NCBI GenBank assembly: GCA_000149265.1
Contig: CH003282.1
Location: forward strand, 177,358 to 241,357
Source: Ciona savignyi
Lineage: Eukaryota; Chordata; Ascidiacea; Phlebobranchia; Cionidae
Reading direction: 5' to 3'
DNA: 64,000 nucleotides
Below, piece after piece: positions 44,373-58,247 of the stretch; positions within the stretch are counted from its first letter, which is position 1; each line of letters begins with the position of its first letter. The notes beneath the pieces are model-generated. The model was given only the letters and a program-made list of their open reading frames with translations, was not told the DNA's origin and made no database searches. The position numbers and the translations under genes were made by a program.

Positions 44373-46486
44373 CTGTTGATGCAGCGCCTTTGTGAGTCAA
44401 CGAGCGCTCCACATTGCGTTCCATTAGTGATATCGTTGTCTGGTTATTGTCAAACGGCCACTGGGACACTCTGACAACATTTAGATTCATCTTGGGAGAA
44501 TATACTACTGGGCTTCAGAAAATATCCAGGCATTTGCGATAAGATTGATGGAAATTGAGCGCCAACGCTGCAGGAAGCCGACAGACAGAATTCGGTGTTA
44601 TTTTTCTCCCTTTGACCAGACATATGATCGATATTAAATATAAATGTCTTGACTAGTATACTCCTTTTTATAATCGCGCTATAATATTCGATAACGACGA
44701 TGAGTAATGTCAGATAACTACAGGGAGTCTTTGAAGGAAAAACATCGTTTCTGACCTAATTTGGCGGCCGAGGGTTCAGCGACTACTTTTTATCGTCCGT
44801 AGACATAGAACAGATATTATTTCGAAAAGATAGATATGACTGCGTAGTGTGAACAGATATACAGGAATGTCACTGTTACTTTGACGTTTAATATTTTTTT
44901 GATATTTTTAATACTGGTGTTTATGCAGTTTGTTTGCAAGGTCGCCTTGAAATTGTACATGTATTTGAACAGGTCTATTTGGGTTTGATTTTAAATTTAC
45001 GTTTTGTGCCTGCTTCACGATCGCAGTCACCCCATTTAAAGTTTAAAATTTGTCGTCCACCAAATATCTCGAAATGTTGTTAGCTGCGCAGTCAAATAGT
45101 GCTTGGAGTTTTATGAACTGTAATAATAAAAGTGTGTATGTTAAATTGTAATAATTAAAACCAGCGGATGAAATTTTAATAACTTTTTATTATAATCACG
45201 GTTCGAAAAGTGCGTATCCGTCGTCATTTCTGTTCAAATTTAACCGGGCTTAACAAAACAAAAGCAAAAAACAAAAAATCATTGCTAAGTCATATACGTC
45301 TATAACAACAAAAATCTTTATTGAATCTTAACAAAAATCCCCTTTAAAAATACAAATTTACTTCTATAGTCCGAAAAAGTAGAAATATAGTCCGAAAAAC
45401 TTAGTAAGAAATAAGGAAAGTGTCCACTAATAGGAAGCCGTGCTTGTTTAAATTTAACGCGTGGCTAAAAAGGGCTGTAGAATGGAGGCAAGAGTGAATT
45501 TCCTTCATTTTATTATCCAATTTCCCTCCTTCCCCCTTTTCCTTCTGGTTCCCAGCCTGTCTTTCGTTCCGCTGTCATGTGAAATTAGCTGGACAATGAA
45601 GCAGACGACAGTTTGATCGATGACCTCTGTATCAAAGTGCTGGTCATTAGTGCCAAAAATTGTTCGACCAAATCCGATGACCGCAGAAGAGGTAACTGTA
45701 AATATATCTCAAAACTCTCATTGTTTATGCGCTCCAGCCGATTTGCGGCAAACGGTCAAAAATAATAGTAATTACTCAGAATATACTTTAAGAAAATTAA
45801 CAGCTTTTTTGTGTCTAGTTTTTTTTATAAAAATAGACTATGTTTATCGGAAGAACTTCCTTCGACATTTGTAATAAAAGCTCTAATTATACTTCCATAT
45901 TGTATACAAAAAGCTGTAAAACTACCGCAAAGTACAGAATGTTTTAAATATAAGTTGAAAAGTATATAAATGAAAAAAAAATGTAAAAGAAGCAAATGGT
46001 AAAATAGGAGAGAATGAATGCTGCTGGATTCGGTAAAGGTAAAGGCGTTAACGTTGGGAACTTAAAAATGGCTTCAGCAAAGGATGTTAGGGTTCGTGTT
46101 TCAGATTTTTACTTTGTTCTCCGTTTTAAATCGAGTCGGTACAATTCGCGATAATCCTTAAAGAACAGAAGATTATACTCTTTATTATTTCCTCGAAACT
46201 CATCTTGATTAATTGCATTGAGTTCAGGGCGTGGTTGATCAGGAATGGTGGAAAAAAAGAATAGGGGAAATATACCGTATTTGCTTATATTTTCCTTCAA
46301 ACTATTTGTGTTTTATTCTCTTTGTGCGATTTTTACACAAGTTTATAAATAGAAACGGATAGGGATTCTTTTTCCAGCAGACAAATTTCCGCGCGAACCG
46401 ATGTGAGAGGAAGCCCAGTCTAAATCCCTTAATCTACCCAAGCCACTTTATAACTGTGAATCAGCGCGTTTGTGAGCGCCGCTCGC

Positions 46487-46498
46487 TATGACGTCATA
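46487..46498. promoter_or_regulatory. CRE palindrome TATGACGTCATA
   Basis: Second occurrence of the same 12-bp palindrome, in a CpG-rich island (46430-46580) about 2.9 kb upstream of the cadherin ATG. Confidence 0.35.
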
Positions 46499-49376
46499 AT
46501 CGAATCGCGGCGCACACTCGACAGCAGTCGAATGTAGGGGTCTCGGGTGTAAGACGGATCACCTTAAAACGGGGTCGCGATGAAAAGGGTTAGGGGTAAG
46601 AAAGGTTACAACTATTGTGAATCGACAATGCGGATTGTTGCAAAGACAAGCAGCTCGTTTTGAAAGATGCGAATTACGTAATGTTGTTGACGCGGGTCCT
46701 TTTGAACATTGATAACAGCAGAAATGCTTACTTGCTCAGAAGCGTGTTTATGTAGTTGCTTTGAACAGTGAAGAAAGTACCTTATTAAGCCAGACGTTAT
46801 GTGTGTTGGTATTAAAAATATATAAAAGCTCGGTCAGACCCATAGCTTCCATGGTAGTTGGGAGTAGTGTCGCATTTCTAAATTCAAACTTTCAACTAAT
46901 GTGAGAATTTGTATGTAATTGAGGAGAGACATATTAGCAATATTCATTTGAATATAGCTGGTGCAAATATTCTTCATATTTAAAAAGTTCATGTGAAGTT
47001 AGATTTAAGATTATTTCGTCAGTTTAGATTTTAAATCAGTCGGTCTACAGTGGTCAACCCATTAGGTCGAGGGGTTAGTGGTTAGTAAATGTTTTCCCAT
47101 TCCCTAAGTTTTAAACTCAACGATTTAAGTATGGGTCGTATATAATATAAACTTCATAGTTATACATTTCTTCATTTGAATATTTCCCATCTACAATTAA
47201 CCATGTGATGTTATGATTGTTGTATTTTAATTAACTTTGTAGTTACATGAAACTGTTTTGTTGGTTGAACTTGCCCCGCCACTGCTGCCTTGTTGTATCT
47301 GTTTCAAATGCCGCGTGTAATCGGATTCTGTAGTTGTTTGTGATTCTTGTGGGAGTGTGTCAAGATGTTTCTTGAGGGTTTGATCGACCCCTGCAAAGAA
47401 TTACCTGTTTTTTTCTGGAGATTGAAACATTCTGAATGCAAAGTTTCGCTGGGCGCCCGTTAGTCAATTTAAAATACTTTAGTACAAAACAGTGGTTTCA
47501 TTTTGTTTTTGCTTTTTCGTTATAATAGGTATATAAATGATTATTAAATATTATAGAAAAATAAAAATGGAGAAACTGTAGTACATGTATTTAAAATATG
47601 CTTTATTTAGTATAGGTAAAAAATAACTGAAAATACTTTCCAAGCAGAAGTGGTATATTGCGTGTTGAATTAGACGAATTGAAATCATTTGTTATTATCA
47701 TAGTATGATACGAATATGACGATCTTATTTTGCTGAAGTAAAATTTACTAGCAGCTAGCAGGCTATAGAAAATAATTATCCGTGTTGCAGTTTTAATTTG
47801 CTGAATTGTCACTTGGAATAAACGCGCTGCTGGAATCAGCAAAATCTTTCGAATCGCGCCAAAGCGTTATAAGCATGATGGATATGTTAGGTTGGTGTGA
47901 AATAAATATCAGTCTGTGGATGTTTTGATCAATTGTTCCACATAGTAGTGTTTGTTATGTTCGCAATGTCAGTATTCGGTTGGATAATCGCGTACCACGT
48001 GACTCCGACTGTCTGTAGTTCAAAAACATTTAATTCCCACCGCGGTTGGTAATGTTTGACTTGACTAAGCCTTCCTGCCGCTCGGGTACGTGTGAAGATT
48101 AAACGACTTTGAACGTGCGAATTCCCTTGGCGCGGCTTCGATTTCAAGCCATTGGAATTAGGTTAGAGGCGGCGATTTAGCTCGGCTGGTAGTACCCTGG
48201 TACAACGTCGAGGGAGTCTCAAATTTATTAATGGAATTACATCAGCTACGATAAAAGGCTACTTATCGCCAAGCGGTAATAATTGATGTAATATTTACTA
48301 ACTTTCCATTAAGGCGTTCCAACATACTTCTCATTTTAAGCCCCACTACTATTTGTTTTGTGGTTCCTTTTGGCAAACCTCGTGATTTTAGCTAAAAAAT
48401 CTTTAAAAGAATATAATCTAATTAAAACTATTAAATCTCACGGGAAGCTACTTATATTTCAATAAACATTGTATTGTTTGCGTGAAATTGTCAGGTCGCG
48501 AAAAAGAAAAAAAATTACCCCAATTTTGAATAATTTTCCCCGAGGTCTACATTCTGGCCCAACCGATATCAGATTGAGAGCGCATTAACAAGGAATTAAG
48601 ACCGAAGGCGCCTCCACGTATCTCCATTTTCGATAATCAATGCAGTAGACAATAACCTCTGATCTTTCGCACTGAGAATCGCGTCTTTCAAATCGATCCG
48701 CAATTCTAGAACGCCACCCATTGTTCTCGGTCACGTGACGGCACTGGGTCACTGCTTCGGTCGATTAATCGAGCGATAATGTTGCAAAAACTTGACAACT
48801 ATTCACAAAGTGAAGTTTAAATCACGCTCAGTCACAACTTCACTTAGCGTAATCAATGTCATGGACCGAAACGCATGTAAGAGCAGGCAGAAGTTTAGCC
48901 ATTTTGAGTAAAATAATAAAACCTGCGATTGACTAATTGCAATATTTAAATCCAGTGTATGGGTAACAGAAATCCAATAGTCTAGTACAGTGATCTAAAT
49001 TATCCTTCGGTAGTTGTTATGACACGCTCTCTGCGAATATTAATTGAAAATCCCTCTGTTTTGAAAATATAAAAACAACAGTCTATTAAAGCGTGTGCGC
49101 TTATTTCACATGTCAAAACTAAATCTACTGATCAAACCACGATTCCTTGTAAGGTTCCATTGTGGAAAGTGTGAGTTAGGGAAATGTCAATTATCTAGAG
49201 GTGCAAATATGTAAACATGATCAAACCGACATGCTTATCACCTTTGTATTTGAATATGGACGCCCTGCGCGTGTCACGGCGTTCTAAACCAGCGGCGAAC
49301 GTTTGCTTTAAAGCAGTCACCGCGGGACCTTTAATCTAGCTTATTTTCAGCAGGTAAAAGTTAGCTGTCGTTTTTG

Positions 49377-49386
49377 TATATAAAAG
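49377..49386 (+). promoter_or_regulatory. TATA box of the cadherin gene
   Basis: TATATAAAAG lies 47 bases before the cadherin ATG. With a start site about 30 bases downstream of the TATA box, the 5' UTR would be only some 25 bases long. No other TATA-like match sits as well relative to the ATG. Confidence 0.6.
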
Positions 49387-49432
49387 TGTTGGTTGTGTTC
49401 TTCAAGAATCCTGTACGACCTGACAAGCCAAG

Positions 49433-52400
49433 ATGAAAACACTTGTTTTGCTCACATTTATTTCGTCGATTGCAAATGCGATCACCACAATACCAGTCGA
49501 TGTACCGAAGGACGCAATGCCTGGAACTGTGATAGCGAAACTACCGCTTTCGTTTACGAATTTAAAGTTCGTTCAAAAGGACGATCGAGTGTTGTTAAAG
49601 ATCGGCAAGGAAGCGGATGGATATGTTTTAAAGCTAAAAGCTCATGCGTCGAAGCTACGCACAAACACAGTGCTGTTGAAATACCGCCTTTCTGGCGCCG
49701 ATGAAAACAAGATCATCAAACTGAAGTTTAATTTCGAGTTGTCGACACAGGAACACAACAATATTTACCGAGTTGATGAACTTTATAAAAGAATTGTCGC
49801 ATTACGATCTGGCTCTAAAAAGTCAAAAGTGCTGAGTCGGCAAAAACGTTGGGAATTCAATTCATATTCGGTGTCGGAGAACAGAGAAGACCAGTTGATT
49901 GCAAGGGTAAGGAGTGAGCTATATTATTTTAACCAATAAGTTTCTTTCCCTTTTCTATGCTTTTACCACTGTCTGGTTTCACACACGCGCTCGCAGACGG
50001 CGGACAGTTGGTTTGTTTCTTATATACTGACTCCGTATACACTTAGTATAAAGAATCAATTCCCTATTCGCCTGCTTGCGAGAGTGGAACCAAACTGTGG
50101 GATTAGCACCGGAACCTTACGAGTTATTACCCCGCATAAGGAATCGGGAATACTCGTGTGTGCATTTATTGACATTTTAAATAGGAGCAATTTGCCCTTT
50201 AAGCATTTGTGCTAACTTCATATTTCCCCATTTCAGCTACGGTCATCATACGACAATTACACCGGTACAGTTATCTACAGTATATCGGGTCGAGGCGCCG
50301 ATTCCTTGTTCCAAATCGAACCTCTCAGCGGCCACCTTTTCCTTAAGCAGAAACTCGATCGGGAAATGCAGAGCTCTTACAAGTTAAACGTGAGTAAATT
50401 TCACTTTCAAAAGAAGTTATAATAGTGGTGGGAAAATAACACACCCAGTTGTCAGATTGACTCGTATCCACTGTCGGGTTTGGTTACCAGATATATTGTA
50501 GTGTGTTTAATGCAATAGTATGAGTCATTTGCACAGTTTTTGAGCTTTACCGGCGACTTGGTAACCAGCTAAATCTGACAAAATAGTGATTGTGTATTGC
50601 TAACTAACCATATATGCGCTAAAAAGTTTTTATTTTTATATTTTGTTTTACATTTAAAAGGAAACGTTGTACAACTGCTTAGTTGCATTGGATTGATTTG
50701 CCTATTCAGTGGACTGCTTTTTTCGGCCGTAAAAGTGCAATCCAATTACAACCGTTTCTGGTTAACTTGTCATTGTCCTAATTCAGTCATTAAGTACTGG
50801 GAACTCTCTGATTGCATTTCGCTGTAAATGTAATCAATTTACGCATTTTTAGTTTATGAGTAGCGATCTATATTTTGAAAGACTTGACTGTTGTGAATAC
50901 TGATAAAGATTATATTAGCCTTCTACTCTTGGGAAGTATGCTCCACGATTGATTAGCGGTCTGTTCATGTATATATCCTTGCGTTCACTTCAGCGTGGGA
51001 TATTGGGTTTTCCGAAATTAATTTCCAATTTCACGTAGTGAGCATTCGACGTGCACAGCAGGCGACTGAGAGCCGATATAACCAGGTTTAACGCTGTGTG
51101 TATTTTACTCTCGGGTATTCTGGGTATTATTTTACTCTTGGGCATTTTGCAAGTGCATTTTCCCAGTGTTCAGCATCGACCTCGAATGTCATAACCATCG
51201 GTAATTACACTGGACTTGATTACAAATGCAATTTTGAAAGGATTTGTCTTGCAATAATCGATTCTACCAGATCTGTTTAATCTTAAGCCGTCCATACTTT
51301 GTACTTGACACATCTGCGTGGCGATAAACTCGACTTAACCTCATCAAAGTATTAAAACGACACTAATCCGGGATTTATAGCACGTCTTTACCCCTGCCTA
51401 TCGCAAAAATCTGCTCGGCATTGGTATACACGTCGTAATTAAAATGTAATGCTCAAAATTAAAAAGTGGTATATTGAAAGTTTTGTCAGACTGGGCGTTT
51501 TATTCGTTATTGGTGGCATGTTTTAATATGTCGATTGTCGACCCACTGGAAACTAACTCAACAAATTTGTGTTCACTGTAGAAACGACCATCGTTGGTTC
51601 AAATAAATTGTTATATTAATTATCGTACCCATTAGTTAGGTTAGCTAAAGACACTTTTCTTTAATTTCTTTATGGAGAAATGTGTTTAAAACTTTTTAGA
51701 TAATAGATAATGGTAACAATCCTTAAATCAGCATTCTGTTTAGGTTGACACTTGTAGGCATATCGGTGGATGTCGGGCAAAAGTAACACAAAGACCATAT
51801 CCGACCCAACAGTATTTCTTAACATACAATATTTACCTCCGCTAGGTGTCAGCACACGACGGCAACGGGGTCCCACTCGAACCAGCGAGTGAAATTACGA
51901 TCGACGTGTTGGATGAAAACGACAACCCTCCAGAGTTTGCACCCGGCCCGCACCACGCTAGGGTCAAGGAAAGATCGCCCAGCGGTAAGTTGGCACGAAT
52001 TTAATATTCCTTTTGCGTCAGTGATGAAAATTACACACATCTCCCCTTCAAATAGTTTATCACCGGATACAAGCTGCCAAAACACGACACTGGACTGTAC
52101 ACATAGGTTTAAACTACTGCGCCAAATAAGTTTGTATAGTATTTGCTTTTGCCAATATTTAAACATGGCCAGTACTTGCGTTGGTAGTAACACCCCTTGA
52201 CGACTTGATTCAATAACAGGTAGTAAAGTATGCATGTTTAGAAGGATACATTAAATTTTAAATTCTAACCGGGACGTGAAATAGACAATTTCAAAACAAG
52301 ATGTTTAAGTGTAATAATTATTATTAATAAAACGACATAGTAAACGACATAATTTATTTCATGTGACGTCATTTTTACAGGTACCAAGGTCGCTGACGTC

Positions 52401-55400
52401 ATAGCACGTGACGCGGACGACCCGCAGCAGCCGTACGGCCAGATTCGCTACTCCCTGCTCCCGTCACCAGGTGACGCTACCAACAAGTTTATGATCCACC
52501 ACGAGAGGGGGACGGTGAGCACGATCACTTCGAATCTGGACAGAGAAGAGAGCGCCACCTATGAACTAGTTATTCAGGTAACTATTGATTTATATTCGTT
52601 TTTTTTTTTTATATAGCACAAGCATGGCTCCACACACAGTATATCCCGAAGGACATATATTTGTTTCTTTATATAACAGCTTTAAAAATTGAACTTCTGT
52701 CGGTTTGCGCAAGCGTGTGTGTAAATACAGCGTGGTAGACAAAGATGTGATGGCAAAAGCATAACACCTTCATATTTTATCCCACGGGAAAACACACCAA
52801 ATCACAAATTCCCGCTGTCTGCATCGGGTCATGAAATAGCAAAATCCCAATAATCCTACCAGCAGACTCTCTCCACAGCAAAACCCGCATCAACTAATTA
52901 ACATATTGACAGGCGAGGGACGATCCAAACGCTCGACTCAGTTTCTCCGCCACCACCACACTCACAATCTCAGTTATCGACGTGAATGACAGTCCACCGG
53001 TATTCGTCAACGAGCCATACAAGCCAATTATTGCCGAGGATGCCAGTAAGTAGATAAGTTTGAGAGTGAAGTTTAAAATACCCGAACTAAAGATTGTACC
53101 AGGACGTGAAATGTGGCTTAGTTTGTTTATTGACAAAGTTTGTTTAAACATAGTTATACTGTGACCGCTATTTTGAATGGTCCAAAACCCCCTCAGAATC
53201 AAAGGGAACTTATAATAATAAATTTATTTTACTTCGGCAGAAATCGGATCCGAAATTGTCCGACTTTCGACCACGGATGCTGACGTAGGTGAAAACGCAC
53301 AAAGTATTTACGTCATCGAGGACGGAGATGACTCAGCAATGTTTAGCATAGAGGCTATCGATAACTTGGGAGTTCTTAAAGTCAAAAAGGTGAGCTACCA
53401 ACCGTAATAGCCAACATTGTATATAGCTGAATTGCACATTCGGCCAGATATAGTTTTATTAGCAAATTCGATTTTCCTCACGCAAAATTTTTAGACTTTT
53501 TTTTCAATACTGTCCGTTTTTCAAAAGATATAAGGTATATATAATTTTCGTATTTTTTTTTAAATCGGCACTGGTTAAGGTGTTTTTACTTATTAAAATC
53601 CATTCCCGAGTAGTATAACATGTAAGTTGGATGTAAAAAAACAAAAGTTGGACCAAAATGGCTTACCGGTCCTCGGTTTAAACACAGAACCATTAAGTTC
53701 TTTGCTGGATCCGTTTTTTTGTGCCATTTGTTTTAAGCTAGCGGCGCTAACCGTTCGGCCACACAACCGCTCAGCAAAAAACGGCGAAAAAAGTTTCTCG
53801 AATTTTCAACGCCCCCTGTCAACCCACAGAGATTGGACTACGAAACCGCCCCCGACCACAAGTACAGCGTCAGGGTTCGTGCAAGAAACACCCATCCAGA
53901 CCCCAACCTCGCCTACCTCGGTTCAATGGACGACGTCACTGATGTCGTCATCACTGTGACCGACGTCAACGAACCGCCAGAGTTCACGGAGGTCAATTAC
54001 GAATTCTCAGGTAAGGTCTTTTAATAATTTAAAGATAGTGTCCCTGTGTATAAGAAGTATATAAAACTTTTAATTCTAACTATTTATTATACCTTTTGTG
54101 ACAAATTGATATATTAGGCACGAAAATTTGCAAAACAAATACTGTGTCAGCGTTGACCAAAGTCCAGATTTTGACTTCGAAGATCTGCGTTGCAACTTTT
54201 TTTATTTCTAATCTTTCCTCGTTTTTCAGTTCGGGAAGACGCTATCCGGGGATTCCCCATTCGAGCAGTGACCGCGATTGACCCGGAAGGCGACGCGTTC
54301 AGGTGAGTTGAGTTCATCTTCGGCTCAATAAAAAATCGGAAATCTGGTTTTTAACCTTCTCCCTCTCCTTGCAGCTACTTCCTGAGAGACGAAAGCAAGC
54401 GATTCGCGATTGACGCCGTTTCCGGGATGATCTCGGTCGCTGGTGAACTCGACCGCGAACTGCAGGCAACATATGACGTCACAGTGTACGCCGGGTCGCC
54501 AGGTGAGTTTCCAAACATTCCGTCGCGATGTGTCGGTTGTCAAACGGAAGGTGGCGCATTCGGGAACTACCACCTTCCTTTTGCTTGATCGACTACCTAA
54601 ATCTGTGCACCAACAGCTGTTTTCGTTCTTTCTAAGTTATTGTTTTAACACTCTACTGGTAAACATTAAAATAATTAAATACTAAAAATAATTTTCGAAT
54701 GCTAAAACAACACAGTTTAAGTATTTAAAACCACATTGTTTAAAAACCCTCAATATATCGTTTAGAAAATGCGGTTGCAACCTTGATAATACGGTTGGTT
54801 CTCTTACATTACCAATAAAAGAATCCGTTTACTGTGTTCTACAAGCTCTCTTGTAATGAAACAATTACTGGTTTTACAACCAGAACATTTTGTATTGTAA
54901 AAATAGCCCGGGAATTTAAACGCATTTCTTCTCAGGCGATTTGGATTTCCGAAGCACCGCTCGTGTTACCATCTCGATAAGCGATGTGAACGACAACCCG
55001 CCGCATCCGCTAGATGGTGACAAAGTGCAAGTGGTACTATGCGATAATCAGCACGAAAAGGGACAGGTAAGGTGTATGACGTACTCAGCGGTCTTATAGA
55101 CGCTGAAAAACTTATTAACATTTGCGAAGTGTTATTGGGGGTTGCAGTAAATAAGCTTACGTATTTATCTGCTTAAATCAAATTATCACGAAATTCATCT
55201 TAAAGAAAAAACTCGACCGCAACCTTTGAAATACACTTGGCCTATATAGGAATAACTAATAACACATAGTGGTAATAAGCCCATTGTAATAAAAAATACT
55301 TAATCGATTAGCTACTGTCTGTTGTCGATCCTTTTTCTTTCTGATGTCCGACAAATTACCGCGACTTACTATCGTGTGGCTCGAATGGTTAGCGTGATCG

Positions 55401-58247
55401 ATACATATACCGACTCCTATATAAAAACGGTCCGAGTTACGAGCCCATTTTGGGTTCAAAACTTGTCTCGGTAAAAACAATAATAAACTCCTGCAAACGC
55501 TACCACCCGTAACACGTTCAAACTACAAATATCAAACTTGGAAATATCTCTCTCAGATCTTGCACCCGAAGATAAAGTTCACCGACCCTGATTCGCCGAT
55601 CAACGGGCAACCTTTCACCTACTACAGCACAGAACATGACAACTACAAGCATTTTGAACTCGTCGATAACGACGGTAGGATACTCGATAGTAGAACTCTG
55701 AACTAGCCTTCATCTTATTTTATACTGGGCGTAATTGTCTATTGATTTAGTAAAAGAAACACGTTGTACAGTTTTAGAAAGTAAACATATAAGAAATATT
55801 TTCCGTCGCAAGCTATGAATCCAGTGGTTATTTGAAAAACGGCAGGGTAAAAAAACCTAAATAATGTGTAACCAGCAAATAACAGCTCCTACAATACAGA
55901 TGGCACCGCCAGTCTTCGCACAGCACACCGAGGCTACTCCTCTTCAATTCGAGAATACGAACTTCCGGTCATCGTGGAAGACAATGGGAACCCGAAGCTC
56001 AACGCGACTTACACCATCACAGGTTTGAATATTATTACTGTGAAAACATTGCTATTCCAGAAATAAATAAATGCATCAAATTATCATTTTAAAGTATGTG
56101 TATTTTTATGCTTTTAGTAAATTTGCCTAATTATAACTCGTACAAATTTTGATACCAATTTTTAGCCGTTATATTGTTAAAAGCTGTTATTTGTATTTTT
56201 TGCTAAAACTTTAAAATCAAAATCGCTAAACGTGTGTTGTTACGTCACAGTGCGCGCTTGTCATTGTTCCGAGAGCGGGAAAGAGCTGTGTGACGCGGCT
56301 GCCTTGACAGGAGCGGTGCGGTTCGAACTGTTGTTGATTATTCTGGGAGTTGTGGTGCTGTTCTTAGGTGAGTACTGCACTTGTGTGGTTTGTTACCTTT
56401 GCTGTTTATTTAATCTATTGTTGGCAAGCATTTTTTAATTATAAAGGACTCGCGAAAAAATGGCAAAATTACATCCAAGATAACTTAGCTGCATGTTAGT
56501 ATTTTTTTAAATTTGAGAAATATAATTACCCGTTTAAGAAATATTTATAAGTCTTACATCGATGCTCTCCGTCAACTGTTGCTCTTCAGCAGCCCAAAAT
56601 GCTAGGATTTTGGAATTAACCTTTCTTTAATTTCTAAACAAATATTCCCATCCGCAGTGTTCGTTGTTATTCTCATTACGGTTCGGCGTCGTCGCCACCA
56701 CCGCGCTGAGCTTTTGCTCAAAGCGAGCATCAGTTCGAGTGAGGATGACGTCAGAGAGAACATCATCTCGTACAACGAGGAGGGGGGTGGCGAAGAAGAC
56801 ACAGCGGCGTTTGATCTCAGCGCCCTCCAGCGGGACTACTGCAGCAGCTCTTCCGGGTATGTTGTTCACTCCCGGATAAATTAATACACCGGAATTGTCA
56901 CTAGTTAAAATGTACTAACCATATTCTTTATAATGCCGTTAAATATATGACTCTAAACACCTTTATGATTTACTAATTCTGACGCTCTTGGAGCTAAGAA
57001 AGTACGTATGTACGTATCACCAATCATATTCAATTTAGGTATAATATCTAACAGCTATAAAATTACCTCACGACAATTTAAAATTATTAAAAATAATTAA
57101 ATAATAAATAGAATATATAAATAATTTCAGTTTACACTTTATTGGTAGAATCATAGTGAATTGGAATAAAAGGATCGGTACCATCAACTGAAACATATAT
57201 CTTCCTAAAACATCACTTTTGTTACTTTTACATAGTTTGAAACAAATTTTGTAATAGCTTCATTATTTACAGTCATGACGTAGTACAAAAATTAAATTAA
57301 ACACATTTTATACTCACCCTTAATAACTCCAAAATTAAATCATAAATTGCTCCACAGATCTCAATTCAAACACCGACTCGATTTCTCAAGTCCTCCATCC
57401 ACGAAAGTGAGCACGGTACCACCATACGTACCCCCTCTAAACGGGGTTTCCCCCGATATACGAGACTTCATCAACGAGCGCAAGGAAGGCGAAGACGTGG
57501 ATGACTCGAGGTTGGCGTTCGATTCACTTCAGGTGGGTTTGTGTTTGTACCTGGCCGGGTTTCGAACCTGCGTTCTTAGGGTTTTGTGGCGTCATGGTTT
57601 TTCGCACGGTTCGTTTTCCCTGCATTTTCGGCTTATTCAGGATCTTTTGTTTAATTATTACAAAGTCCGCTTTAACCTAACCTGGTTTGTACCGTAGATC
57701 TCTACCCACTCAGTCATTTTGACCGAGTAATCGGTGGTTTGTTGGCTTCCTTGTCGTTCGGCTTTATAGGTTTTGTTCTTTGAACAGCTCTAATAATTTG
57801 CACTAGCGTTATTAAAATATACAAATTTCCGATATGACATTAATACTTAACGAGGTGAATTTTACTAAAGCTCGAACTTCGGCAGATATAATTCTTTCTA
57901 GGATTTTCAACTTGGAATCTTTGTCAGTCTGCATGTGCAATCTTCAGCTTTTACTTATGTAATAGTATTTGAAAGTCCACCAAACTAATTCTATCTTTGT
58001 ACAGATCTACGCATACGAAGGAGAAGGGTCGGATGCTGGTTCATTGAGCAGCTTGGCGAGCGGATCGGACGATTCTGACCAGAATTACGACTACCTTCGT
58101 GACTGGGGACCCAGATTCGACAAGTTGGCCAACATTTATGGATCGGGTCGACCGCAGTGGTCCGACGGGGAATGCGCGTCTGTTTCCCCGCCAACCTCGT
58201 ATCTGAGCAGCCGAGGAACGATGGGACGCAGGAAAACAGCGCTTTGA
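49433..58247 (+). CDS. Classical cadherin, five EC repeats
   Basis: Sixteen exons join in phase to 910 residues: 49433-49906, 50237-50389, 51846-51984, 52381-52577, 52913-53045, 53241-53389, 53830-54010, 54230-54302, 54375-54502, 54936-55066, 55557-55674, 55900-56022, 56251-56367, 56658-56856, 57358-57532, 58005-58247. It has a signal peptide ([16 protein letters not shown]), a prodomain ending in the furin site RQKR (residues 136-139), and EC1-EC5 separated by the Ca2+ linkers [26 protein letters not shown] and [11 protein letters not shown]5 is cysteine-bearing ([12 protein letters not shown]). One transmembrane helix is split by intron 13. The tail has the p120-catenin block ([16 protein letters not shown]) and the beta-catenin block ([20 protein letters not shown], then [20 protein letters not shown]). 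It mediates Ca2+-dependent homophilic adhesion at adherens junctions. Subtype: one conserved Trp only in EC1, so closer to type I than type II. Introns carry only minor repeats. Confidence 0.95.
50428..50515 (-). repeat. SINE fragment in cadherin intron 2
   Basis: A diverged internal piece: AACACACCCAGTTGTCAGAT, ATCCACTGTCGGGTTTGGTT, and ATATTGTAGTGTGTT follow the SINE order on the minus strand. Confidence 0.5.
53660..53785 (-). repeat. Second tRNA-like SINE in cadherin intron 6
   Basis: The reverse strand reads GAGCGGTTGTGTGGCCGAAC, GGTTAGCGCCGCTA, an AAAAAAACGGATCC block and a weak B-box remnant. Its head lies about 45 bases upstream of the exon at 53830. Confidence 0.55.
55365..55487 (+). 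repeat. Second tRNA-like SINE in cadherin intron 10
   Basis: CGTGTGGCTCGAATGGTTAG and CGTGATCGATACATAT form the head; TATAAAAACGGTCCGAG, ACGAGCCC and GGGTTCAAAACTTGTCTCGG follow, with an A-rich end. This is the most complete copy of the family and helps define it. Confidence 0.6.

Larger units (their letters stand above)
43334..49376. other. Proximal upstream region of the cadherin
   Basis: About 6 kb without supported coding sequence. It has several GC-richer islands (44230-44410, 46430-46580, 48590-48790) in an AT-rich background, with palindromic sites (TATGACGTCATA at 46487, GTCACGTGAC near 48730, TCGATTAATCGA near 48762). These are candidates for cis-regulatory modules of the cadherin; that role is inference. 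Confidence 0.4.

Noticed and set aside
48176-48225. tRNA-like 5' half (TTAGCTCGGCTGGTAG)
   Set aside because: No B box, T-arm or acceptor stem could be found; probably a chance match or pseudogene fragment.
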